Assembly (NCBI RefSeq): GCF_023155855.1
Contig: NZ_JAKNUT010000001.1
Location: forward strand, 248,001 to 312,000
DNA length: 64,000 nucleotides
Origin: Microbacterium aoyamense
GTDB taxonomy: Bacteria; Actinomycetota; Actinomycetes; Actinomycetales; Microbacteriaceae
Reading direction: 5' to 3'
Below are positions 58,314 to 64,000 of this stretch, piece after piece. Numbering within the stretch: the first letter of the stretch is position 1; every line of letters starts with the position of its first letter. Under the pieces are notes generated by a model. That model worked only from the letters and a program-made list of their open reading frames with translations, was not told the origin of the DNA and ran no database searches. The translations under genes and the position numbers were made by a program.

Positions 58314-59027
58314 GTGAACTCAACTCAGCCGATGCAGCGAGGCATCGAAGACCATTCCGTCGCGCTGGAAGCCCTTCTGCGTGAGCGATGGAGCTGTCGT
58401 GCCTTCGAGGACGGGTCCGTGCCGAGCGAAGTGATGGAGCGGATGTTCACGCTCGCCCAGCTCGCTCCCTCATGGTGCAACACTCAGCCGTGGCACGTGA
58501 TCGTCACCTCCGGCGATGCGACGACGAGGTTCCGGGAGGGCCTCGTCGCGCACATCCGAGCCATTGGGCCGTCCCGTCCCGTCGACTTCGACACACCACG
58601 CGACTACACAGGCGTCTATCGCGAGCGTCGTCGTGAGAGCGGCCGTCAGCTCTACGACGCCTTGGGCATCGCCTATGGCGATCGCGAAGCACGCGCCGCG
58701 CAGGTGTTCCGCAACTGGGAGTCCTTCGGAGCGCCTCACATCGCGATCGTGACTACCGCCGCCGAGCAGGGGACCTATGGCGCGGTTGACACCGGCGTAT
58801 ACACCGGCTGCCTGCTGCTCGCAGCGCAGTCGCTCGGCATCGCGGCCGTGCCGCAGGGGGCCTTCGCGTATGCGGCCGGCTTCATCCGTGAGCACTTCGA
58901 GATCCCTGCCGACCAGAAGGTGCTGCTAGGGATCGGATTCGGGTACGCCGCTGCAGAGCATCCCGTCAACGCGTACCGCACGAATCGCGCATCGCTCGAC
59001 GAGTCGATCCGGTTCGTCGAGGAGTGA
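58314..59027 (+). CDS. Nitroreductase family FMN protein
   Basis: A 237-residue protein from GTG 58314 (GGAGGAG 4-10 bases upstream): RERWSCRAFEDGSVPSEVMERMFTLAQLAPSWCNTQPWHVIV is the FMN-binding opening. Later GAVDTGVYTGCLLLAAQSLGIAAVPQGAF and VLLGIGFGYA complete the fold. The family reduces nitro groups, quinones or activated C=C with NAD(P)H. Its place in the regulon suggests a nitro or related reducible group in the substrate; an inference only. Confidence 0.92.
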   Translation: MNSTQPMQRGIEDHSVALEALLRERWSCRAFEDGSVPSEVMERMFTLAQLAPSWCNTQPWHVIVTSGDATTRFREGLVAHIRAIGPSRPVDFDTPRDYTGVYRERRRESGRQLYDALGIAYGDREARAAQVFRNWESFGAPHIAIVTTAAEQGTYGAVDTGVYTGCLLLAAQSLGIAAVPQGAFAYAAGFIREHFEIPADQKVLLGIGFGYAAAEHPVNAYRTNRASLDESIRFVEE

Positions 59028-59031
59028 CGAT

Positions 59032-60516
59032 TCACAGCGCAGCGACGACGGACTTGGTCTCGAGGTAGTTCGACAGCGCCTCTTCGCCGTTCTCGCGCCC
59101 CCATCCCGACTGCCGGTATCCGCCGGCGGGCATGTAGACGCCGCCCGCGCGATGAACATTGATCCCGACGCGCCCGGCGCGCAGACGCCTCGCGATCGAA
59201 TGCGCGACGGCTCCGTCACGACTCCAGACGCTCGACGCCAGCCCGTACGAGCTGTCGTTCGCGAGTCGGACGGCTTCGTCAGTGTCCGAGAACCGCATGA
59301 CGCCGAGAACGGGTCCGAAGATCTCCTCACGCATGACGCTCATCGACTGATCGACGTCGACGATCACCGTCGGCTCGAAGAAGTAGCCGTCGTCGCCGAT
59401 GCGCGAGCCGCCGCTGTAGATCGTCGCGCCGTCGCCCCGTCCTGCCTCGACGTAGGCGCTCACCCGCTCGAGCTGCCGCTCCGATATGAGGGGTCCGATG
59501 TCGACGCCCGGATCGGCGCCGTAGCCGACTTTCAGTGCTCGCCCTTGCGCCGCCACGCCTTCGACGACCCGTTCGTAGACTGCGTCGTGGACGAACAGTC
59601 GTGTGCCGGCAGCGCAGACCTGCCCCGTGTTCCAGAAGACAGCGGCGGCGACCTCGGGGATCGCCAGATCGAGGTCCGCGTCATCCATCACGATGACCGG
59701 CGACTTTCCCCCGAGCTCCAACGAGAGCGTCTTGAGATTGCCGGTCGCCGCATGGATGATGCTGCGCCCCACTTCGGTGGATCCCGTGAACCCCACGGTG
59801 TCGACGTCGGGATGCTCCGCGAGACGGCTCCCGACGATCTCGCCCACCCCGGTGACGATGTTCACGACACCGGCGGGAACCCCGGCCTCGGTCATGATCC
59901 GTCCGAGTTCGAGAGCCGTCAGCGGCGTCTCGGCTGCCGGCTTGAGCACGCACGTGCACCCGGCGGCGAGTGCCGGGGCCAGCTTCTTCGCCGCCGAGAT
60001 CAGCGGCGCGTTCCACGGAACGATGAGAGCCGCGACCCCGATCGGCTCCCGCAGCGTATACCCCTGAATCCGCCGTTCGGCGGGACCGAGGTCGAGAGTG
60101 CGGCCGTGGATCTTGTCGGCCCAGCCCGCGTAGTAATGGAACTGCGCGGCGGCCTCTCGGACCATCGCCCGCGCCTGCGGCACTGGGATGCCCATGTTGC
60201 GGCTCTCGAGTTCGCCGAGCTCTTCGGCGCGCGTGATCATCCGATCCGCGATCCGCCAGAGCACCGCGCCGCGCGACGAGGCCGGGAGCCGCATCCATCG
60301 GGACTCGTCGAACGCGGCTCGCGCTGCGGCGACGGCGCGATCGACGTCCTCCGGCGTGGCGCTCGGCACATGCGCCACCACTTCGCCGGTGCCGGGGTCG
60401 AATGTCGGCAGCACGGCGCCGTCGCTGCTGTCGACCCACTCGCCGTCGATCAGCATCCGCGCGCGCAGGGATGCACCGGCCCGGTCGGTCATCGTTGCTT
60501 CTCCCACATCGGTCAT
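59032..60516 (-). CDS. NAD(P)-dependent aldehyde dehydrogenase
   Basis: A 494-residue enzyme from ATG 60516 (AGAGGAAG ribosome site): IVPWNAPLISAAKKLAPALAAGCTCVLKPA, VGFTGSTEVGRSI, catalytic Glu in LELGGKSPVIVMDDAD and catalytic Cys in FWNTGQVCAAGTRLF, FGPVLGVM. All key residues are present. It oxidises an aldehyde to an acid. It follows the iron-ADH-like gene by 49 bp in one operon, a usual alcohol-to-acid pair, though that partner lacks metal ligands. Confidence 0.95.
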   Translation of the reverse strand: MTDVGEATMTDRAGASLRARMLIDGEWVDSSDGAVLPTFDPGTGEVVAHVPSATPEDVDRAVAAARAAFDESRWMRLPASSRGAVLWRIADRMITRAEELGELESRNMGIPVPQARAMVREAAAQFHYYAGWADKIHGRTLDLGPAERRIQGYTLREPIGVAALIVPWNAPLISAAKKLAPALAAGCTCVLKPAAETPLTALELGRIMTEAGVPAGVVNIVTGVGEIVGSRLAEHPDVDTVGFTGSTEVGRSIIHAATGNLKTLSLELGGKSPVIVMDDADLDLAIPEVAAAVFWNTGQVCAAGTRLFVHDAVYERVVEGVAAQGRALKVGYGADPGVDIGPLISERQLERVSAYVEAGRGDGATIYSGGSRIGDDGYFFEPTVIVDVDQSMSVMREEIFGPVLGVMRFSDTDEAVRLANDSSYGLASSVWSRDGAVAHSIARRLRAGRVGINVHRAGGVYMPAGGYRQSGWGRENGEEALSNYLETKSVVAAL

Positions 60517-60565
60517 GATCGCTTGCTTCCTCTCGTGCCGGCCATCGGTCGTGCCGTTGTTCGGC

Positions 60566-61729
60566 TCACCACGCCGCATCCAGGATGCCGACGAGGTCGG
60601 CGCGGTCCGGACGCTTCGGCACCCGCGTGAGCGACCAGTCCTCAAAGGCGTGGTCGACCGCCACCGCGAGATCGTCCCGCGCGATGCCGACGTCTCTCAG
60701 TCGATCGGGCACGCCGGCGGAGCGCAGGAAGCGCGCAGTCAGCGCCGGGAGGCTCTCCGGAGACTGGCCGTCGACCGCGAAGACATCCGCGATCCGGCGC
60801 TGGCTGGCTCCTGTGACATCGGTGTTGAACGTCGCTGTGTGCGGCAGCAGCATCGCCTCGACCGTGCCGTTCGCGGCATCCGACATCGGACCGAGCGCGT
60901 GCGACAGCGCCTGCGCGATACCCGCTCCCGCCGAGTCGCTGCCCTGGCCGATCAGCAGCGCCGCGAGCATGAGCCGGATCCGCGCGAGATCGTCTTCGCC
61001 CTCGTCCTTCACCACCGGGAGGTGGTCGATCACCTCGCGCAGACCCTGCGCGAGCAGGGCTTCGGCCAGCGGATTGTCGGCCACGGACTGCATGCCGTCG
61101 ATCGCCATCGACAGGACGTTGAGGCTCGCCGACGAGACGAGCCGCGACGGTGCCGTCGCGGCGAGGGCGGGGTCGAACACGACGAGCTGCGCGCGTGCCT
61201 TCGGGTCGAACAGAGCGAGACGCTCGCGGGTCTCGGGGTCGCGGACCGCTGCCCCCGCCTTCGCGTAGGCGGTCGTCGGAGTCGTGGCGAGCACGATATT
61301 CGGCAGCTTCGGCGCGTTGAGCCGCGGGCTCACCATGCGGCCGGTGGCGTCCCGGTGGGTGGCGAGCTCACGCACCCCGCGCCCCTCGGCGGAGAGGATC
61401 GTCGCTGCGCGCGCCGTCACGACGGCGGATCCGCCGCCGATGGCCACGACGCCATCGGCTTCAGTGGTCTGAAGCAACTCCGCCGCCGCCTGCACCTGCG
61501 GAACGGGACTGTGCTCCCGCACACCCGTGAAGGTCCCGACGAGCCGCGCACCGAGCTGGCCCTCAACGATCGCCATCACATCGTCCCGCGCAGCGACAGA
61601 GCGACTGCAGACCATCACGATCCGACGCAGATCCATGCGATCGAGCTCGCGCGACAGCTCGCTCAGCGCACCGTCGCCCCACAGTGCGCGCGTCGCCGGA
61701 GGTGAATAGCGTACGAACGGGACCGACAT
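60566..61729 (-). CDS. Iron-ADH/maleylacetate reductase-like protein lacking all metal ligands
   Basis: A 387-residue protein with the type III ADH fold: ADGVVAIGGGSAVVTARAATI (NAD site) and PNIVLATTPTTAYAKAGAAVRD. The four metal positions of the family (D, H, H, H) are Asn204 (SLNVLSM), Met208, Gln273 (GIAQALSH) and Asn287 (AANGTV); only the catalytic-side His277 remains. It may be a metal-free reductase, as reported for some maleylacetate reductases, or have changed function. First gene of the unit with ALDH, behind the operator at 61770-61789. Confidence 0.85.
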   Translation of the reverse strand: MSVPFVRYSPPATRALWGDGALSELSRELDRMDLRRIVMVCSRSVAARDDVMAIVEGQLGARLVGTFTGVREHSPVPQVQAAAELLQTTEADGVVAIGGGSAVVTARAATILSAEGRGVRELATHRDATGRMVSPRLNAPKLPNIVLATTPTTAYAKAGAAVRDPETRERLALFDPKARAQLVVFDPALAATAPSRLVSSASLNVLSMAIDGMQSVADNPLAEALLAQGLREVIDHLPVVKDEGEDDLARIRLMLAALLIGQGSDSAGAGIAQALSHALGPMSDAANGTVEAMLLPHTATFNTDVTGASQRRIADVFAVDGQSPESLPALTARFLRSAGVPDRLRDVGIARDDLAVAVDHAFEDWSLTRVPKRPDRADLVGILDAAW

Positions 61730-61769
61730 CCGACTCCTTCGTCTCTTTGGCCACCGTACGGCGCCTGAA

Positions 61770-61789
61770 GATAGAGTATACTATCTTGC
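61770..61789. promoter_or_regulatory. Near-perfect palindromic island operator before the ADH-ALDH unit
   Basis: GATAGAGTATACTATCTT centred on AGTATACT (61775-61782), with AAGAT/ATCTT arms. TATACT on the minus strand (61781-61776) is the probable -10 box, 47 bp before the start at 61729. It is the most symmetric copy. Confidence 0.7.
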
Positions 61790-61820
61790 GTCCTCGCGCC
61801 GCCATCACCCGCCGCATGCT

Positions 61821-63014
61821 TCAGGCCGAACCCCGCTTCCGCGCGCTGAGCTCCCACCCGCTCGCTGCAAGCAGTCCGGCTGCCTGAGCGAGGAACACCA
61901 CGGCCGGTCCGGCTGCGATCGCCAGCACACCGGCGACAACGGGCACCGCCACCTGCGCGACCTGATTGCCGAGCATCCGCACGCCGAGTGCCCGGGATCG
62001 CGCGCGCGGAGGTAGCGCGGCGATGATCACCGTGATGCTCAGGGGTTGCCCGATCCCGAGGAAGAAGCCGCCGATCACCATGGCGGCGAACAGGACGACA
62101 GGCAGACTCGACGTCGCTGTCGCGATGAGAGCCGCCGCCGAGCCGGCCGTGCTCCACAGCAGCAGGTCCGACGACGACCATCGCCGTGACAGCAGGCCCA
62201 TGAACATCCGCGAGATCATGGACGTCGTGCCGCGCACACCCAGCAGAAGACCGACCATGAACGGCGTGAGCCCGATGTTCTGACCGACGACCGGCAGGTA
62301 GGCGGTCAGCAGATCCACGGCCGTCAGGACGGCCGCGCTGACGAAGACGTAGCGCAGGACGCCGGGTGCTCGGATCACGGCCAGAGCGGAGGTCGGCTCC
62401 CCGGGGTCGGATGCCGAGTAGTGACGTGCCGCCGAACTGGTGAAGACCCCCGCGAGGACGACGGCGACACCCGCGGCGATCCAGAAGGCCGCGGAGATGC
62501 CCTCCCGGGTCGTCGCCACGGGTCCGACGACGATGCCCGAGAGGACAGGGCCGATCGTCTGACCGAGAGAGGCCGCCGCCGACATCCATCCGAAACCACT
62601 GTTGTAGAGATGGGCGGGCGCCGAACGCGAGATCCACCCCTGGCCTCCCAGGGCGAGTCCGAGGTGCGCCGCACCCATCAGGGCACTGGCCAGCACGAGC
62701 GCCCACAGGTCGCGCGTCATCGCCGCCAGCACGAAGCTCGCCGCGAGCAGCAGAGCTGAGGCCACGGGGATGATCGCGATGTGCGTGAGCCGGCCGACGA
62801 TCGTGCCGAGCGGGATGGCGATCAGAACGGGCATGACGGCAGCCGCGGCGACGAGCACGCCGACCATGAGAGCGTCCGCCCCGAGGTCGAGCGCCGCATA
62901 CGAGAAAGCCGGTCGGGCGATCCCCAGGGCCAGCTGCCCCAGGCCGATTCCCACCAGCGGTCGCCACAGCCACCCACCGGGCGGGCTGACGAACGCGGCC
63001 GCGGCGTCAGGCAT
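61821..63014 (-). CDS. MFS transporter
   Basis: A 397-residue protein with twelve membrane helices. The A-like loop is GTIVGRLTHIAII between helices 2 and 3; a second-half counterpart is RGTTSMISRMFMGLLSRRW. The family moves small molecules; here a secondary uptake or export route for the island substrate or product is likely. It overlaps the PEBP gene by eight bases. Confidence 0.9.
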   Translation of the reverse strand: MPDAAAAFVSPPGGWLWRPLVGIGLGQLALGIARPAFSYAALDLGADALMVGVLVAAAAVMPVLIAIPLGTIVGRLTHIAIIPVASALLLAASFVLAAMTRDLWALVLASALMGAAHLGLALGGQGWISRSAPAHLYNSGFGWMSAAASLGQTIGPVLSGIVVGPVATTREGISAAFWIAAGVAVVLAGVFTSSAARHYSASDPGEPTSALAVIRAPGVLRYVFVSAAVLTAVDLLTAYLPVVGQNIGLTPFMVGLLLGVRGTTSMISRMFMGLLSRRWSSSDLLLWSTAGSAAALIATATSSLPVVLFAAMVIGGFFLGIGQPLSITVIIAALPPRARSRALGVRMLGNQVAQVAVPVVAGVLAIAAGPAVVFLAQAAGLLAASGWELSARKRGSA

Positions 63015-63504
63015 CCGTCGTCATCGCCGGATCCTCGTGTCGGAAGCGCTCGTAGTAGGCCACGAACCTGCTCTGCTCGATGACACTCGCTGCATACCGC
63101 GCGAGGAACTCCTCGCGTGACGGCTCGCCGTCGACCGTCTCGCTGAGCGCGTACACCTGGAAGAAGTAGTGGTGCCGCCCGTGGCCACGCGGGGGCATGG
63201 GCCCGATGTATGCGCGCTCGCCCATCGTGTTCGGCCCTACCCGCACTGAGGGGTCATCGAGATCGACCGCCCGGTCGAGGGCGGGGACTCCGTAAAGCAG
63301 CCAGTGCGTGAAGCCGTGCGGTAAGGGTGCATCGGGGTCATCCATGACGATCGCGAGTTCCGTCGCGCCCGCGGGGACGCCCGAGACGACCAGTGACGGT
63401 GCCGCATTCGCCCCATCGCCGGTGAAGCGGACCGGGAAGAGCTCGAGGGGCTGCAGGTGTGGACTGCGGATGACGAGTCCCGCCGATTCGGGCATCTTCG
63501 CCAC
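63007..63504 (-). CDS. PEBP family protein (YbhB/YbcL)
   Basis: A 165-residue protein from GTG 63504: DGANAAPSLVVSGVPAGATELAIVMDDPDAPLPHGFTHWLLYGVPA and RAYIGPMPPRGHGRHHYFFQVYAL, the conserved PEBP ligand pocket (DPDAP, GPxPPxGxHHY). The bacterial members bind small anionic or phosphate ligands; function is unclear. First gene of a unit with the MFS transporter. Confidence 0.93.
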   Translation of the reverse strand: MAKMPESAGLVIRSPHLQPLELFPVRFTGDGANAAPSLVVSGVPAGATELAIVMDDPDAPLPHGFTHWLLYGVPALDRAVDLDDPSVRVGPNTMGERAYIGPMPPRGHGRHHYFFQVYALSETVDGEPSREEFLARYAASVIEQSRFVAYYERFRHEDPAMTTDA

Positions 63505-63562
63505 TCCTCACTCCGCGGTTCGCGGCGCCTGGTGACGAGCCTTTACGCGGCGAGCATCTCTG

Positions 63563-63591
63563 TCTACTCTCTACTTTAAGGGAGTATATCT
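63563..63591. promoter_or_regulatory. Operator region between the PEBP gene and the end gene
   Basis: Plus strand TCTACTCTCTACTTTAAGGG then AGTATATC (63583-63590). It shares TACTCTCTACT with the site at 49243-49254. Minus strand offers TATACT for the PEBP-MFS unit; plus strand leads to the gene at 63624. Confidence 0.58.
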
Positions 63592-63623
63592 TTCCGGAAT
63601 GCGGACGTGGAGGTCCAGCAGTC

Positions 63624-64000
63624 ATGAATGAACGAACGATCCCTGAAAGCCGCCGCAGCCGAGTCCACCGCGACACGCGCGGTGGACGGCGCCCCGCACC
63701 AGCGGCCGTCGCCGCCGTGCTGGGCCTCGGAGTCGCCACATCGCTCGTCGGTGTCGCCGCTCCCGCAGCGGCCGAGCTGGAGCTCACCACGATCGAGGGA
63801 CTCCTGCCCAACGGAACGCCCTACACGGCGGTGCTGCCCAACGACTGGAACGGCACCCTGCTGCTCGACCTCGACTTCAACACGTCGCAGGAGCGCTACC
63901 AGGCGCTGTACGAGCGCGGCTTCGCGGGAGCCGGGGTCGAGCGCTCCGGCGCCGGGGACGCCCCCGCGATCTCCGCCGACCTGCTGACCGTGCGCGACAT
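63624..64000 (+). CDS. Secreted hydrolase-like protein, cut by the right window edge
   Basis: ATG 63624 opens a frame running off the end. It has a basic N-terminus, then a signal peptide (AAVAAVLGLGVATSLVGVAAPAAAELE) and a mature start (IEGLLPNGTPYTAVLPNDWNGTLLLDLDFN, YQALYERGFAGAGVERSG) like the first strands of secreted alpha/beta hydrolases or tannase-type esterases. Only 125 residues are visible, so the catalytic triad cannot be checked. An outside esterase releasing the island substrate would fit. Confidence 0.7.
   Translation, partial: MNERTIPESRRSRVHRDTRGGRRPAPAAVAAVLGLGVATSLVGVAAPAAAELELTTIEGLLPNGTPYTAVLPNDWNGTLLLDLDFNTSQERYQALYERGFAGAGVERSGAGDAPAISADLLTVRD

Noticed and set aside
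1..64000. CRISPR arrays, tRNA, rRNA or insertion sequences
   Set aside because: I found no regularly spaced direct repeats, tRNA-like cloverleaf, rRNA sequence, transposase or integrase gene in the window.

Overview
This is a high-GC actinobacterial chromosome segment, most likely from Microbacterium or a close relative in the Microbacteriaceae. The evidence is the strong G/C third-position bias, frequent GTG and TTG starts, ATGA/GTGA start-stop overlaps, the abundant GGATGC/GCATCC words, and the gene families present. This is inferred from composition and family recognition; no search was run.

Region 1 (1-13.6 kb) is ordinary chromosomal content. It holds a left-truncated MFS transporter with a divergent TetR regulator, a secreted lysozyme-like protein, a zinc-ribbon nuclease-like protein, a GNAT acetyltransferase, a DMT transporter, two lipoproteins (one a DUF2207 protein with a glycine-rich tail), a MarR regulator, an ABC-2 export pair with a TetR regulator and a candidate operator, DUF4287, L-serine dehydratase, a VOC protein and an HU-type protein.

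Region 2 (13.8-39.8 kb) is one complete-looking flagellar cluster, all on the minus strand. From its upstream end it reads sigma factor; fliC; fliD-fliS-fliT-like; flgB-flgC-fliE-fliF-fliG; fliH-fliI-fliJ-fliK-flgD-flgE; flbD-motA-motB-fliM-fliN-fliO; fliP-fliQ-fliR-flhB-flhA-csrA; flgN-flgK-flgL-fliW. Six copies of one promoter motif (minus strand GGTTAC, 13-14 bp, GTCGCGATAGT) stand before six of these units and are the probable sites of the cluster's own FliA/WhiG-type sigma factor. CsrA and its antagonist FliW are both encoded here. Small hairpins with GGA in the loop lie at the start of the fliC, flgB, fliH and fliP transcripts, which suggests CsrA control of several flagellar operons. 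A separate palindrome, CTCGTTTAYGAG, marks the sigma gene, the fliC promoter and the csrA leader. FliM lacks the usual CheY-docking peptide.

Region 3 (39.85-40.41 kb) has no convincing gene. An ArsR-type regulator follows it.

Region 4 (41-64 kb) is a catabolic island for an unknown substrate. It encodes a MaoC-like hydratase, an MBL hydrolase, an enoyl-CoA hydratase, a GntR/FCD repressor, two class III CoA-transferases, an ABC importer (binding protein encoded 7 kb from its permease), an isocitrate-dehydrogenase-like protein that lacks catalytic residues, an amidohydrolase, a thioredoxin reductase-thioredoxin fusion, a CGSC-motif (UGSC family) redox protein with two partners, a carboxymuconolactone decarboxylase-like protein, a 3-hydroxyisobutyrate dehydrogenase-like protein, a nitroreductase, an aldehyde dehydrogenase, an iron-ADH family protein lacking all four metal ligands, an MFS transporter, a PEBP protein and a secreted hydrolase-like protein cut by the window end. 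Almost every transcription unit here starts with an AT-rich element of the type GTMTACTnTCTA, which contains AGTATACT or AGTAGACT. This fits FCD-type GntR operators and suggests one regulon run by the GntR protein at 44.0-44.7 kb.
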